Part shown: positions 24,409 to 37,008 of the stretch, piece after piece
Numbering within the stretch: the stretch's first letter is position 1
Layout of the letters: each line of letters starts with the position of its first letter
Source of the DNA: Myxococcales bacterium
Lineage (GTDB): Bacteria > Myxococcota_A > Polyangia > Haliangiales > Haliangiaceae
Assembly: GCA_016720595.1 (NCBI GenBank)
Contig: JADKKI010000078.1
Location: forward strand, 87,259-151,258
Length of the DNA: 64,000 nucleotides
Reading direction: 5' to 3'
Made by a program: the position numbers and the translations under genes
The notes under the pieces: generated by a model
Database searches by the model: none
Told to the model about the DNA's origin: nothing
The model's input: the letters and a program-made list of their open reading frames with translations, nothing else

Positions 24409-24588
24409 ATGGCCAAGCTGGTTGATACGCTTCCCAAGAAGCAAAAGTTCAAGGTTCGCATCAAGAGCCGCTGCAAGCGCTGTGGCCGCTCGCGCGCATA
24501 CCTCCGCAAGTTCGAGATGTGTCGTTGCTGCTTCCGGGAGCTCGCGCTCCGCGGCGACATCCCGGGCGTCATCAAGTCGAGCTGGTGA
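24409..24588 (+). CDS. rpsN: 30S ribosomal protein S14, zinc type
   Basis: A small gene of 59 codons between rplE and rpsH. The product has the C-x2-C-x12-C-x2-C zinc ribbon (C22, C25, C38, C41) in [19 protein letters not shown] followed by CRCC, and ends [11 protein letters not shown], typical of the short zinc-binding S14. It sits in the head of the 30S subunit. It starts at ATG 24409, three bases after the rplE stop. Confidence 0.96.
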   Translation: MAKLVDTLPKKQKFKVRIKSRCKRCGRSRAYLRKFEMCRCCFRELALRGDIPGVIKSSW

Positions 24589-24592
24589 ACAC

Positions 24593-25000
24593 ATGTCGAT
24601 GACCGATCCAATCGCTGATTTCCTCGCGCGTATCCGAAACGGTATCCGCGCGCGCAAGCAACTCGTCGAGTGCCCTCGCTCGAACCTCAAGCAGCGGATC
24701 GCCGAGATCCTCGCCGCCGAAGGCTTCGTGCAGAACGTCACCTCGAGCGAAGACAACAAGCAGGGCATGCTCAAGCTCGTCCTGCGTTACGACGGCCGCG
24801 CCTCGGCGTCGGGCAACGCGATCACCGGCATGCGCCGGGTGTCGCGCCCGGGTCAGCGCGCGTACGTCCCCGCCACCAAGGTGCCGCGCGTCCGTAACGG
24901 GCTCGGCATCGCCATCCTCAGCACGTCGCAGGGCGTGATGACGGACAAGGAAGCCCGGAACAAGGGCGTCGGCGGCGAAGTCCTCTGCGAGGTCTGGTGA
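24593..25000 (+). CDS. rpsH: 30S ribosomal protein S8
   Basis: A 135-residue S8 starting at ATG 24593, four bases after rpsN; an ATG two codons later is possible. [15 protein letters not shown] and the C-terminal [30 protein letters not shown] are diagnostic. S8 is a primary 16S rRNA-binder and in E. coli represses the spc operon; no such mRNA site was identified here. Confidence 0.97.
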   Translation: MSMTDPIADFLARIRNGIRARKQLVECPRSNLKQRIAEILAAEGFVQNVTSSEDNKQGMLKLVLRYDGRASASGNAITGMRRVSRPGQRAYVPATKVPRVRNGLGIAILSTSQGVMTDKEARNKGVGGEVLCEVW

Positions 25001-25003
25001 GTC

Positions 25004-25555
25004 ATGTCGCGAATCGGACGTAAACCACTCGAGATCCCCAAGGGCGTCACCGTGTCCATCACGAAGGACACCGTGTCGACCAAGGGCCCCAAGGGCACGC
25101 TCAGCCTTGCCCGCCACAAGCTGATCGACATCAAGCAGGCCAAGGACGAGGACGGCAAGGACGTCGTCGTGTTCGAGCGCAAGGGGAACCTTGGGCCCGA
25201 GCGCGCCGCGCACGGCCTGATGCGCGCCCTGGTCGGCAACATGCTGACCGGTGTGACCAAGGGCTTCGAGCGCCAGCTCGAGATCAACGGCGTCGGCTAC
25301 AAGGCCGAGCTGAAGGGCCCGAAGCTCATCCTCTCGCTCGGGTACTCGCACCCGATCGAGTACGCGCTCCCCGAGGGGATCGCGGCCAAGGTCGACAAGA
25401 ACATGCTGATCCTGTCGGGGATCGATCGCCAGGCGCTGGGCGCCGCGGCGTCGAACATCCGCAGCTTCCGCCCGCCGGAGCCCTACAAGGGCAAGGGCAT
25501 CAAGTACATCGAAGAGACGATCACGCGGAAGGCCGGCAAGACCGCCGGTAAGTAA
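25004..25555 (+). CDS. rplF: 50S ribosomal protein L6
   Basis: A 183-residue L6 with two tandem L6 folds. [15 protein letters not shown] at the start and the [18 protein letters not shown] end (here [17 protein letters not shown]) are diagnostic. It lies near the GTPase-associated centre. Three bases separate it from rpsH. A 60-base gap containing a small hairpin follows before rplR. Confidence 0.97.
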   Translation: MSRIGRKPLEIPKGVTVSITKDTVSTKGPKGTLSLARHKLIDIKQAKDEDGKDVVVFERKGNLGPERAAHGLMRALVGNMLTGVTKGFERQLEINGVGYKAELKGPKLILSLGYSHPIEYALPEGIAAKVDKNMLILSGIDRQALGAAASNIRSFRPPEPYKGKGIKYIEETITRKAGKTAGK

Positions 25556-25570
25556 CGACTCGTACAGGTC

Positions 25571-25589
25571 GCTACCTACATTCGGTAGC
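25571..25589 (+). other. Small hairpin between rplF and rplR
   Basis: GCTACC (25571-25576) and GGTAGC (25584-25589) form a perfect six-base-pair stem around a seven-base loop in the 60-base gap between rplF and rplR. No T-run follows, so it is not a terminator. It could slow ribosomes, be an RNA-processing site, or be chance. Confidence 0.25.
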
Positions 25590-25615
25590 AACGGCCTCGG
25601 GTCAGGAGAAAGCAC

Positions 25616-25996
25616 ATGTCTGGTCACGTCAAAGTCGCCACCCCCAAGCTCCGCAAGCGCCTCAAGCGCAAGTTCTCGATCCGGCTCCGGATCTCGGGTA
25701 CCGCGGAGCGTCCTCGCCTGAGCGTGTTCCGCTCGGCGCGCTACGTCTACGCGCAGGCGGTGGACGACACCACGGGTCGCGTCCTCGCTTCGGCGAGCGA
25801 GCTCGAGGAGGCGCTCAAGGCTGCCACCGCGGGCAAGCCCAAGAAGGAGCGTGCGCGCGCCATCGGCAAGGCGGTCGGCGAGCGCCTCAAGGCGACCGGC
25901 GTCACCTCGGTCGTGTTCGACCGCAACGGGTTCATCTTCCACGGTCGCGTCAAGGAAGTCGCCGATGGCGCTCGTGACGCGGGCCTGCAGTTCTAA
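25616..25996 (+). CDS. rplR: 50S ribosomal protein L18
   Basis: A 126-residue L18 that carries 5S rRNA into the central protuberance with L5. The core [16 protein letters not shown] and the C-terminal [24 protein letters not shown] are typical. A Lys/Ala-rich insertion around residues 65-85 is slightly longer than usual. A good AGGAGAA site precedes the ATG. Confidence 0.96.
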   Translation: MSGHVKVATPKLRKRLKRKFSIRLRISGTAERPRLSVFRSARYVYAQAVDDTTGRVLASASELEEALKAATAGKPKKERARAIGKAVGERLKATGVTSVVFDRNGFIFHGRVKEVADGARDAGLQF

Positions 25997-26011
25997 AGGA
26001 CGACACAGACC

Positions 26012-26530
<519 letters not shown>

Positions 26531-26549
26531 GCCGGACCGAGATCATCCC

Positions 26550-26735
26550 ATGGCGATCAAGCTCAAGATTACCCAGGTGCGGAGCGGCGTCGGCCGCTCG
26601 GACCAGCAGAACCGGACCCTCCAGGGCCTCGGTCTCCGCGGTCCCCACAAGACGGTCACCCTCCAGGACACCCCCGCCATCCGCGGGATGATCCGCAAGG
26701 TCAGCCACCTCGTCACCGTCGAGTCCGCGGACTGA
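26550..26735 (+). CDS. rpmD: 50S ribosomal protein L30
   Basis: A 61-residue L30 of normal length starting at ATG 26550. [20 protein letters not shown] followed by [22 protein letters not shown] is the L30 pattern. A gap of about 100 bases separates it from rplO, the largest within the spc block. Confidence 0.95.
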   Translation: MAIKLKITQVRSGVGRSDQQNRTLQGLGLRGPHKTVTLQDTPAIRGMIRKVSHLVTVESAD

Positions 26736-26833
26736 GTGTCGATTCTCCTGGCCTTATGGTCAGGTGAAGATCTACTCAGTTGCCCCAACGAAGTTTCCGC
26801 GCCAGATTGCACGGCGCGATCGGTAAAGCTCCC

Positions 26834-27310
26834 ATGTCTCACGAAGATCACGACAAGATCAGCCTGCACAACCTCCACCCCAACCCGGGCGCAACCAAGG
26901 AAAAGAAGCGCCTTGGTCGTGGTCGCGGCTCGGGTAAGGGCAAGACCTCCGGTAAGGGCGTCAAGGGCCAGAAGGCTCGCCCGGGTCACCACGGCGCGCG
27001 GCTCGCGTTCGAGGGTGGTCAGATGCCGATGCCACGCCGGATCCCGAAGCGCGGGTTCACCAACATGAACCGCGTCGAGGCGTTCCCGATCAACGTCTCG
27101 CTCCTCGAGACGGTGTTCGAGGCGGGTGCCACGGTCGACATCGACGTGCTCCGCGCCAAGGGCATCATCCCGAAGAAGGTCGACACCATCAAGATCCTCG
27201 GCGAGGGCGAGCTGACCAAGAAGCTCACCATCAAGGCACACCGCGCCTCCGCGACCGCGAAGGACAAGGTCGAGAAGGCGGGCGGATCGATCGAGATCCT
27301 CGCGGCGTAA
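26834..27310 (+). CDS. rplO: 50S ribosomal protein L15
   Basis: A 158-residue L15 starting at ATG 26834; an in-frame codon at 26780 would add residues unlike L15. The N-terminal [20 protein letters not shown] and the Gly/Lys-rich [16 protein letters not shown] segment that threads into rRNA are diagnostic. It is a late-assembly protein of the 50S subunit. secY starts ten bases after its stop. Confidence 0.95.
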   Translation: MSHEDHDKISLHNLHPNPGATKEKKRLGRGRGSGKGKTSGKGVKGQKARPGHHGARLAFEGGQMPMPRRIPKRGFTNMNRVEAFPINVSLLETVFEAGATVDIDVLRAKGIIPKKVDTIKILGEGELTKKLTIKAHRASATAKDKVEKAGGSIEILAA

Positions 27311-27320
27311 GGACCCCCTA

Positions 27321-28649
27321 GTGGCCGGTTCCATCCGCAATATCACGAAGGTGCCGGAGCTCCGGCGCCGGATCCTGTTCACGCTCGGGATCCTCGCGGT
27401 CTATCGCCTGGGCGTGTTCATCACGATCCCGGGCATCAACCGCGTCGAGATGCAGCACGTCGTCACCAAGGGTGGCTCGGGCAGCTTCCTCGGCATGTTC
27501 GACATGTTCTCGGGCGGCGCACTGCAGCAGTTCTCGATCTTCACGCTCGGCATCATGCCGTACGTGACGTCGTCGATCGTGATGCAGCTGCTCACCGTCG
27601 TCGTCCCCAAGCTCGACCAGCTCAACAAAGAGGGCGAGCAGGGGCGCAAGAAGATCAACCAGCTCACCCGCTACGGCACGATCCTCGTCGCCGCCGTGCA
27701 GGCGTGGTTCGCTGCCAGCTACGTCGAGAGTCTCTCGCGTGGCGGTGCCGAGGTCGTCACCGACCCCGGTATGGCGTTCCACCTCGTCACCGTCCTCACC
27801 ATGACCACCGGCACCGCCGTCATCATGTGGATGGGCGAGCTGATCACGGACAACGGCATCGGCAACGGCTCGTCGATGATCATCTTCGCCGGCATCGTCG
27901 CGCACATGCCGGATGCGATCACCCAGTTCCTCGCGGGCGGCGGCGGCGGCAACGTCGGCGGCCTGACCGTGGTGTTCATGATCCTGCTCGTCGTCGGCAC
28001 GATCGCCGCGATCTGCTACTTCGAGCGTTCCCAGCGCCGGATCCCTGTCCAGTACACGAAGCGGCAGGTGGGACGAAAGATGTACTCGGGTGCGCAGAGC
28101 TTCCTGCCACTCAAGATCAACGTCTCGGGCGTGATCCCGCCGATCTTCGCGTCCTCGATCCTCATGTTCCCTGCCCAGATCGCCAACATGGCGAACGCGG
28201 GCTGGCTGCAGGAGTTCTCGAGCGTGCTGCACCCGGCCGACTGGCGGTACAACGCGATCTTCACGATCCTCGTCGTGTTCTTCGCGTTCTTCTACACGGC
28301 GGTCGTGTTCAACCCGGTGGACGTCGCGGACAACCTCAAGAAGAGCGGCGGCTTTATCCCGGGCATCCGGCCGGGCAAGAACACCGCGCAGTACATCGAG
28401 CGCGTGCTGTCTCGCATCACGTTCGCCGGTGCGCTGTACCTGTCGGTCGTCTGCATGATCCCCGCGCTCCTGCAGAAGTACCTGAGCGTGCCGTTCAGCT
28501 TCGGTGGCACGGGCCTCCTGATCGTCGTCGGCGTGGCGCTCGACACCGTGCAGCAGATCGAGTCGCACCTCATCACGCGTCACTACGAGGGCTTCGCTGG
28601 ACCGAAGGGTCCGCGGATCCGTGGTCGCGTCGCCTCCCGCCCGCGCTAA
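27321..28649 (+). CDS. secY: Protein translocase subunit SecY
   Basis: A 442-residue inner-membrane channel protein of the Sec translocon with ten predicted transmembrane helices. [16 protein letters not shown] in TM2 and the cytoplasmic loop [13 protein letters not shown] are SecY signatures. The start is GTG at 27321. It follows rplO as in most bacteria. adk, which commonly follows secY, is missing and map comes next. Confidence 0.97.
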   Translation: MAGSIRNITKVPELRRRILFTLGILAVYRLGVFITIPGINRVEMQHVVTKGGSGSFLGMFDMFSGGALQQFSIFTLGIMPYVTSSIVMQLLTVVVPKLDQLNKEGEQGRKKINQLTRYGTILVAAVQAWFAASYVESLSRGGAEVVTDPGMAFHLVTVLTMTTGTAVIMWMGELITDNGIGNGSSMIIFAGIVAHMPDAITQFLAGGGGGNVGGLTVVFMILLVVGTIAAICYFERSQRRIPVQYTKRQVGRKMYSGAQSFLPLKINVSGVIPPIFASSILMFPAQIANMANAGWLQEFSSVLHPADWRYNAIFTILVVFFAFFYTAVVFNPVDVADNLKKSGGFIPGIRPGKNTAQYIERVLSRITFAGALYLSVVCMIPALLQKYLSVPFSFGGTGLLIVVGVALDTVQQIESHLITRHYEGFAGPKGPRIRGRVASRPR

Positions 28650-28667
28650 CGGGCTGCGAGTCGCGCG

Positions 28668-29456
28668 GTGCGGATCCACCTCAAGAGCGCTGACGAGATC
28701 GGCCTCATGCGTGAGGCCGGGCTCGTGGCCGCGGAGATCCTGGAGACCGTCTGCGAGGCGGCCAAGCCGGGGATCTCGACCTGGGAGCTCGATCAGATCG
28801 CCCGCAGGGGGATCGAGAAGCACAAGGTCAAGAGCGCCTTCCTCCACTACAACCCGGGGGGCAAGCCGCCGTATCCGGGTGTGCTGTGCACCTCGCGCAA
28901 CGAGGTCATCGTCCACGGCATCCCCCGCAAGAACGACGTGCTGGTCGATGGCGACATCATCGGGATCGACTTCGGGATCTACCGCGCCGGGTTCTGTGCA
29001 GACACCGCCCGGACGGTGCTCGTGGGCAACGTCTCACCAGAAAAGCGCAAGCTGGTGGAGGTCTGCCGCCAGTCCCTCGAGAACGCGATCGCCTTGTGCG
29101 TTCCGGGCAACCGCCTGGGCGACCTCGGGCACGCGGTCCAGAGCTACGTGGAATCAAACGGGTTTAGCGTCGTCCGCCAGTTCGTCGGTCACGGAACGGG
29201 CAGGGCGATGCACGAGGATCCCCAGGTCCCCAATTTCGGGAAGGCCGGGACCGAGAAACGGCTAAAGGCCGGTCTTGTCATCGCCGTCGAACCCATGGTA
29301 AACGCCGGGGCCCCTGACGTGGAGGAGCTCGACGACGACTGGACGGCTGTGACCAAAGATCGCTCGATGTCCGCGCACTTCGAACACACGATCGCAATCA
29401 CTGAAAAGGGCCCCTGGGTCCTTACCCGCCCCACCTCAACGCCCGGCTCCCCCTAA
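28668..29456 (+). CDS. map: Methionine aminopeptidase, type I
   Basis: A 262-residue enzyme that removes the initiator Met from nascent proteins. The five metal ligands are all visible: two Asp (in IGIDFGI and ADTARTV), His (FVGHGTG), Glu (AVEPMV) and Glu (FEHTIAI). The start is GTG at 28668, 18 bases after secY. The last 70 codons use somewhat more A/T-ending codons than the rest. Confidence 0.96.
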   Translation: MRIHLKSADEIGLMREAGLVAAEILETVCEAAKPGISTWELDQIARRGIEKHKVKSAFLHYNPGGKPPYPGVLCTSRNEVIVHGIPRKNDVLVDGDIIGIDFGIYRAGFCADTARTVLVGNVSPEKRKLVEVCRQSLENAIALCVPGNRLGDLGHAVQSYVESNGFSVVRQFVGHGTGRAMHEDPQVPNFGKAGTEKRLKAGLVIAVEPMVNAGAPDVEELDDDWTAVTKDRSMSAHFEHTIAITEKGPWVLTRPTSTPGSP

Positions 29457-29503
29457 TCACGAAGATCACCTCACCGAACGATTGCCCCCGAGAAAAACGA
29501 GCC

Positions 29504-29617
29504 ATGAAAGTACGAGCATCCGTCAAGCCGATCTGCGTGAAGTGCAAGGTCATCAAGCGCAAGGGCGTCGTTCGCATCATCTGCACCAATCGCCGCCACA
29601 AGCAGCGGCAGGGTTAA
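29504..29617 (+). CDS. rpmJ: 50S ribosomal protein L36, zinc type
   Basis: A 37-residue L36 (ATG 29504 to TAA 29615-29617). [19 protein letters not shown] begins it, and the zinc ligands C11, C14, C27 and H32 are in place. infA normally lies directly before rpmJ, but the 47 bases between map and rpmJ hold no gene. rpsM follows after nine bases behind an AGAGGAAG site. Confidence 0.96.
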   Translation: MKVRASVKPICVKCKVIKRKGVVRIICTNRRHKQRQG

Positions 29618-29626
29618 GAGGAAGTC

Positions 29627-30010
29627 ATGGCTCGCATCGCAGGCGTCGACCTCCCGCGCAACAAGCGCATCGAGATCGCTCTCACGTACATCTTCGGCCT
29701 CGGCCGCCACGCGGCGAACGTCGTCCTCAAGCAGGCGGGCATCTCGCCCGACAAGAAGAGCGACGATCTCGACGAGGGTGACGTTCGCAAGATCCGTGAC
29801 GCGATCGAAGCGAACTACCGCGTCGAAGGCGATCTTCGTCGTGACGTTCAGCTCAGCATCAAGCGGCTGATCGATCTCAACAGCTATCGTGGCTCGCGCC
29901 ACCGCCGGAACCTCCCGGCGCGCGGTCAGCGCACTCATACGAACGCCCGTACCCGCAAGGGTCCTCGCCGCATGGCGGTGAAGAAGCTCGGCGCGGTCAC
30001 CAAGAAGTAA
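29627..30010 (+). CDS. rpsM: 30S ribosomal protein S13
   Basis: A 127-residue S13. [26 protein letters not shown] and the C-terminal [17 protein letters not shown], whose basic tail reaches the P-site tRNA, are diagnostic. It forms intersubunit bridges with L5 and 23S rRNA. It opens the alpha-operon part of the cluster. Confidence 0.97.
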   Translation: MARIAGVDLPRNKRIEIALTYIFGLGRHAANVVLKQAGISPDKKSDDLDEGDVRKIRDAIEANYRVEGDLRRDVQLSIKRLIDLNSYRGSRHRRNLPARGQRTHTNARTRKGPRRMAVKKLGAVTKK

Positions 30011-30022
30011 GGGCGAACGAAC

Positions 30023-30421
30023 ATGAGCACCACCGCACCCGCCAAGGGCAAGCAGAAGAAGAAGGTCCGGAAGAACATCCAGACCGGCGTCGCGCACATC
30101 AGCGCCACGTTCAACAACACGATCGTCTCGATCACGGACGTCTCGGGCAACGTGGTTGCCTGGTCGAGCGCCGGGACGTGCGGCTTCAAGGGCTCTCGCA
30201 AGTCCACGCCGTTCGCCGCACAGCTCGCCGCCGAGGATGCCGCGAAGAAGGCGATGGAGCACGGTGTCCGCAACGTCACCGTCTACGTCAACGGCCCGGG
30301 CTCGGGTCGTGAGTCGGCGCTCCGCGCGCTCAACTCGGCTGGTTTCAAGATCAACCTCATCCGGGACGTGACGCCGGTGCCGCACAACGGGTGCCGCCCT
30401 CGCAAGCGTCGTCGCGTCTGA
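30023..30421 (+). CDS. rpsK: 30S ribosomal protein S11
   Basis: A 132-residue S11 from the platform of the 30S subunit. [17 protein letters not shown] and the terminal [18 protein letters not shown] are diagnostic. A short Lys-rich N-terminus ([12 protein letters not shown]) is normal for the family. It is 12 bases after rpsM. Confidence 0.97.
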   Translation: MSTTAPAKGKQKKKVRKNIQTGVAHISATFNNTIVSITDVSGNVVAWSSAGTCGFKGSRKSTPFAAQLAAEDAAKKAMEHGVRNVTVYVNGPGSGRESALRALNSAGFKINLIRDVTPVPHNGCRPRKRRRV

Positions 30422-30448
30422 TCACCTCGGTAGGTAGGAACTAAGAAC

Positions 30449-31078
<630 letters not shown>

Positions 31079-31165
31079 TCTTCTTCGAGCCACCAAGGAG
31101 CGGGCCTCGAAAACCCGCAGTTACATCGGGCGTGATGAAAGCGCCCCGACCGAGGAGAAAGACAC

Positions 31166-32182
<1,017 letters not shown>

Positions 32183-32245
32183 ACTGATTCATCGGCAGCG
32201 CCCTCGCGTTGCTAGCTTGCTCGACTACCTGGAAAAGAGATCCCC

Positions 32246-32674
32246 ATGCGTCACCGCCTTTCAGGCCGCCAGCTCGGCCGCAAGTCTTCCCACCGCTCGG
32301 CCATGTTCAACAACCTGGTGACCGCGCTGTTCACCTACGGCCGGATCGAGACCACCGAGGCCAAGGCCAAGGACCTCCGCGGCTACGCCGAGGCGACCAT
32401 CGGTTGGGGTATTTCTGTGCACGAGCTCGTCGCCAAGGGCGACAAGGCCACCAAGGATGAGCGCGCCAAGATCGTCCACGCTCGCCGCCAGGCCCGCCTG
32501 ACGGTGATGACCCGTGGCGCGATGGACCGGCTGTTCACCGAGATCGGCCCGCACTTCGCCTCGCGCAAGGGCGGCTACACGCGGATCCTCAAGACCCGCG
32601 TCCGCAAGGGCGATGCCGCCCCGATGGCGTTCATCGAGCTGGTCGGCCTCAACGGCCAGGCGCCCGCCGCGTAA
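32246..32674 (+). CDS. rplQ: 50S ribosomal protein L17
   Basis: A 142-residue L17. MRHRLSGRQLGRKSSHRSAMFNNLVTALF is the typical N-terminus, and the end RKGDAAPMAFIELVG closes the fold. It lies near the tunnel exit. It is the last gene of the superoperon and is followed 52 bases later by a strong intrinsic terminator. Confidence 0.97.
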   Translation: MRHRLSGRQLGRKSSHRSAMFNNLVTALFTYGRIETTEAKAKDLRGYAEATIGWGISVHELVAKGDKATKDERAKIVHARRQARLTVMTRGAMDRLFTEIGPHFASRKGGYTRILKTRVRKGDAAPMAFIELVGLNGQAPAA

Positions 32675-32725
32675 GCAGCGGTACCGTCGCAACAGCTGCT
32701 CGAAAACCTCACGATCCCGTGTGAT

Positions 32726-32753
32726 GCCCGCCGCATAGGCGGGCTTTGTTTTT
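32726..32753 (+). terminator. Intrinsic terminator of the ribosomal superoperon
   Basis: GCCCGCC (32726-32732), a five-base loop and GGCGGGC (32738-32744) form a perfect GC stem followed by TTTGTTTTT. This is a textbook Rho-independent terminator placed right after rplQ. Confidence 0.9.
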
Positions 32754-32827
32754 GGCTATACAGCAGGCCCGGATCTCGGCCATAACGCCTCGCCGGCCAG
32801 CCAGCCGCTTCGCCCTCGGAGAAGTCC

Positions 32828-34389
32828 ATGAACCGCACCATCGCCGTCGTTCTCACGCTCTCTGCTGCTCTCTGTGCCTGCCGCTCCGATGACACGAACA
32901 CCGGCGACGACGCCGGTCCGGACGCGCCAGGTGGCAGCGTACGCATCCAGGACGTGCAGAACGACTCGATGGCCGCGGGGACGCCCGTGGCGCTCTCCGG
33001 CGTCGTCGTCACTGCGATCGACGCCTACGGCGCCAAGACCGGCGACATCTGGGTCGAGGAAGTGGGCGGCGGACCGTTCTCGGGCGTCCACGTGTTCGGT
33101 GCTCCGCTCGCGCAGGTCGGCGCGCTCGCCGTTGGCGACATCGTCAGCATCGCGGGCGCGGAGAAGGACGAGTTCGCGTACCAGGGCACCAACGGCATGG
33201 GCGGCGACACCAGCGGCCGCTCGATCACGGAGCTGAAGCCGGTCAACGGCGGCATGATGACCGTCACCAAGACGGGCACCGGCACGGTCCCGGCGCCGGA
33301 GATGGTCGACGCCCTCGCGATCGGCCAGAAGGCGACGCAGGCCGAGCGCGACGCCGAGTGGGAGAAGTGGGAAGGCGTCCTCGTCACGGTCAACAACATC
33401 AGCGCAGTCACCGCTGCAAAGTGCGTAGGCAGTGCGTGCTCCGATATGACCTCAACAGCTTCGATGCCACGGGTGGGATCGTCGTCGAGTCTTCACTCGC
33501 TGCGTTCCCGGGCACGGCGCCGGGGTCGATTGCCAAGGCCGACTGTCTCGCCGGGGTCACGGGGGTAGTCGACTACTTCTTCGACTACCTGCTCCTCAAC
33601 ACCTCGACCGCCAATGTGATGACTGGTGGCACGAGCTGTCCGGTCGCCGAGGGTGCGAGCCATGCCGTGTGCAGCGATACCATCGACAACGACGGCAACG
33701 GCTTCGCCGATTGCATGGATAACGGCTGCGTTATCGGGGACAGCGCCTGCCGAGCGGCCACCACCATCTCCGCGATTCAAGCAGCGACGCCGACGGGCCC
33801 GGTGGAACTCACGAACGTCTACATCACTGGGATCTCCAACGACAAGAAGAGCATGTGGGTGGCGACCAACCTCACCGCTGCGCCCAATGAAGGCGTCTAC
33901 GTGTTTCGGGCACAGAGCGGCATCGTGCTCGACAACACCTTCGCCATCGGCTCGAAGGTGAACGTGATCGGCACCGTTCAGGAGTACAACGACGACACAC
34001 TGGGCGGCACCCTGACCGAGATCAACGGCCTGAAGACCACGCTCGTCACGACAGCCGGCACGGTGGTTCCGGTCGTCGGCCAGACCGCCGCGACCTTGTC
34101 GGTTGCTGCCACCGCGCCGACCTACGAGTCGGTGCTGGTCACGCTGACCAGCGTGAACCTCACCGCGCTCGGCAACGCGGCGAACGGCTACATCGCCACT
34201 GCAACCCAGGCTGGCACCACCTTCAAGGTCTCCACTGACGTACTTCACCCCGTCGCTGCGGATATGGGGTGCCACGCCACGATGACCGGCCTGTGGACGA
34301 ACCTCCAGGCTCCGGGGGCGACCACCAAGCCCAACGCGTTCGGGTTCATCCCGACGTCGATGGCTGCGGTCGGCGGAACCTGTCCGTAG
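32828..34389 (+). CDS. Secreted lipoprotein with repeated beta domains, frameshifted
   Basis: The N-terminal part (ATG 32828) has a signal peptide ending in a lipobox-like ALCAC, then an Asp/Pro-rich linker and a domain starting VRIQDVQNDSMAAGTPVALSG. Near 33443 the coding frame moves by one base: downstream, the other frame continues with YDLNSFDATGGIVVESS to the TAG at 34387-34389. Together they make a protein of about 520 residues with two similar OB-like beta domains (GDIWVEEVGGG and KSMWVATNLT mark equivalent strands). A missing base near CCGATATG explains the break. I do not know its function; it is likely displayed on the envelope. Confidence 0.7.
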
Positions 34390-34475
34390 GGAGCCGGCGG
34401 CAAGCGCACTCTTGCGCCGCAACTTCATCGCAGCGTCGCGGTCACAGACGCTCGCCCCTGAGACCTGGGGGGCGG

Positions 34476-35926
34476 TCAGTGTGTCGAGAGCGTTCCGGCG
34501 GTCACGTCACCGACCAGGACAGTCGTGTTCGCAGTTTCGAACACCATCGTTGGGGTGTTGATGCGGACGCGGCCAGGCCACCGCCGCCGCCGCCCGCACT
34601 GAACCCTGCGGTTGTAGACAGGTAGGTCGCTGTTCCGCCGTCGCCCGCGGCACGGTCGCTCGTCGCGCCAACCCCGCCAACTCCACACTGCGCGGTCATC
34701 GGTGCGCACCCACCGCCGGCTCCAGCGGCGGCCGAGAGTGTAGCTGCGGGTCCGATAGTGACCCTCGGCGCTTCGAGCAAGATGCCTCCCCCGGCTCCAC
34801 CACCACCGTTTGCATAGTTGTTGCCGGGTTGACCGTCCGCGTCGATCGATCCCGTTACGACGATCCTGATCCTGCTACTAACCTGCAACGCACCTCCACC
34901 CGTGGGGCCCGAGGTCGCTGTGTACGTGCCGTCGAAGTAGTCGTGCGAACCTCCGGCTGCGCACCCACCTTGTAACGGGACCATCGCCCTAGTCCCGACG
35001 ATCGAGCCGCCGCTCGCCGGCGGGTCAATGACACCAGTGCCGGAGATGCTCCCACTCTTGCCGCCTGGCGTTGCGTTCCCTCCGCCGCCGCTGCGCTTGG
35101 TGAAGTACTGGTAAGTGGAGGACACCACCTTGCCCTCGTTGTAGTACCCCGGCCCTCCCAGGCAGGCGCTGTCGGTGACGTAGCCCGAGAGTACGCGGAC
35201 GACGCCCGCGATCTCGACATCACCCCGCGCGAGGATGGCAAGTGCAGGGCCGCCTTCGGCACCCACGATCGTGACAGAACCTCCGAGCACCACGTTCCTC
35301 GCTACGATGACGCGGATTCCCGGCGCTGTTTGCGTTGCATTCACCAAGTAGGAGGTCGGCAGGAAACTCGCTCCACCGTTCGGAGAAACCATCCCGTCGT
35401 CCGCCGAGATGTATGCGCCCATGCCGAGATCCAGGTCGGTGGCTCCAGTCGCCGCATCCAGGTATTGACCCAAGTTATTCGAAGGATCGATCTCCCGGCA
35501 ACGGGGTTGGTCGTCGAAACAGCCAAGGGCGCAGGTCTCGGTGGACACGACGGCGCCGGCCGCATCGCAGGTCGCGACCTTGCCGTTGGTGCATGCGGTC
35601 TGGTTCGGATCGCAGAGGTGGCACCCGCCGGCGGCCTCGTCGCAGCCGCGCTCGCACTGCACGAGGTCGTAGTCGCCGCCCACGGTGTTGCACGTGATCG
35701 CGAGGTCGCCCCGGCAGCCCGCGAACTCGCCGGGCGTGCACGCCACCGTGATGCAGGTCTGAGGTTCGCCCGCGAGCGCGCCGTCGGTGTCGCAGAACGG
35801 GAAGCTCGGATCGGTACAGCTACCGTCCTTGCAGGAGCGCGGGTTCGGCTTCGTGCAGCCGACCAGCAGGAGACCCGCCACCACCCAGACCCGCCAGGAC
35901 ATCATCCATCGATGGTCGATCAACAT
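34476..35926 (-). CDS. Glycine-rich secreted lipoprotein, frameshift near 3' end
   Basis: The product has a signal peptide with lipobox LLVGC, a Cys-rich region (several CxxC-like spacings resembling small disulfide modules), and a long repetitive region with Gly-rich runs and beta strands (GSVTIVGAEGG, GDVEIAGVVRV). The start may be 35926 or the ATGs at 35905/35902, which suit the signal peptide better. Near 34573 a missing base (GG where GGG is expected) shifts the frame. The other frame gives a C-terminus GRVRINTPTMVFETANT, matching the end of the glycine-rich protein at 38565, so the true stop is at 34476. Its role is unknown; the repeats suggest a beta-helix or surface fibre. Confidence 0.7.
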
Positions 35927-36000
35927 TCAGGGGTTGTCGACCGGAGACCCGGAGGGTTGCGTCGAAATCGGTGCCGCGTTTTGCGGCAGGGCCAGATTGG

Positions 36001-37008
36001 CTAGAACTGGCCGGCGAGCACGAAGCCGGCAGTGCCGGGGGCTGCGGTCGCCGACACCGTGATCGCGTGGTCCTTCGGCGTCTTGGGCGTCGTCACCCAG
36101 AGGTAGACACCCGCCGCGGCCGCGAGGCCACCCGCGACGAACATCACGGTCGAGACGTTGGCGCGGGTGCGAGCCGAGTCTCCGAGGTCCTGCGCGTACT
36201 GGGTATCGCTGTCGTTCGCGCACGTGGTGCCGCCGCCGCACACGGCCTTGGCGTCCTGCCAGCGGGACCGCGCCATCGCGCCGAGGACGATGCCGGTGCC
36301 GACGAAGGCACCCGCGCCCGCCAGCGTCACCACCGCCGCGAGCTTGCGCTTGGAGCGGGGTGGCGCGTCGGTCGGTGGCGCGATCGGATCGGGCGTGGGA
36401 CCAGGCTTCGGGGCCACCACGACGACGGGAGGCGGCGCGACCTTGATCGCGCTGGCCACGGGCTCGAGCTTGACCTGCACGACGATGACCTTGGACTCCT
36501 CGGCGATCGTCGCGCCGGCCGTGGCGGGCTTGAAGCCGGGCGCCTTGACGGTGATCGCGATCGTCCCAAAATCGACGGGCGCGTTGCCGGTGAGACAGAT
36601 GCCGCACTCGACGCCATCGAGCGTGATCACCGTGCCGGCCGGCTTCGCGCTGAGCTGGAGCTGGAGCTTGGGGACCCGCGGCTCGAGCTTGGCAGCGAGG
36701 TCAGACGCGGCGGCCTTGCGCACGCCGTTGGTGTCGTACTGCACGAGGTCGCGATAGATCTTGAGCGCGCTGGCGAGCTTGCCGGTCTTCTCCTCGCACT
36801 GCGCGATGTTGAACTGGGTGCCGAGCGAGGGATCCAGGCGCTGACTCTCCCGGAAGGCCGTGCACGCCTCCGCGTACTTGCCGGCCTTGAACAGATCGCG
36901 GCCTTGCTTGAACGCATCGTCGGCGGGGGATGCGTTCGCGGCGGGGACCAGGAACACCAACATCGCGAGCGCGGCGAACGTGCCCGCGCGATCACTTCCG
37001 CATGTCAC
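36001..37008 (-). CDS. TPR/PEGA-domain membrane protein, kinase partner
   Basis: The 335-residue protein has a signal peptide ending ANA-SPADD, TPR-like helices (KQGRDLFKAGKYAEACTAF, TQFNIAQCEEKTGKLASAL), a PEGA-like beta domain with two Cys (VECGICLTG), a Pro-rich linker and two transmembrane segments, ending GTAGFVLAGQF. That ending resembles the two cassette proteins at 5128 and 10537. It overlaps the end of the kinase gene by 17 bases and is co-directional, so kinase and TPR protein are one operon. Confidence 0.8.
   Translation of the reverse strand: MTCGSDRAGTFAALAMLVFLVPAANASPADDAFKQGRDLFKAGKYAEACTAFRESQRLDPSLGTQFNIAQCEEKTGKLASALKIYRDLVQYDTNGVRKAAASDLAAKLEPRVPKLQLQLSAKPAGTVITLDGVECGICLTGNAPVDFGTIAITVKAPGFKPATAGATIAEESKVIVVQVKLEPVASAIKVAPPPVVVVAPKPGPTPDPIAPPTDAPPRSKRKLAAVVTLAGAGAFVGTGIVLGAMARSRWQDAKAVCGGGTTCANDSDTQYAQDLGDSARTRANVSTVMFVAGGLAAAAGVYLWVTTPKTPKDHAITVSATAAPGTAGFVLAGQF

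Noticed and set aside
27704..28693. 329-codon plus-strand frame within secY
   Set aside because: It is an alternate-frame shadow of SecY, very rich in Arg and without membrane segments.
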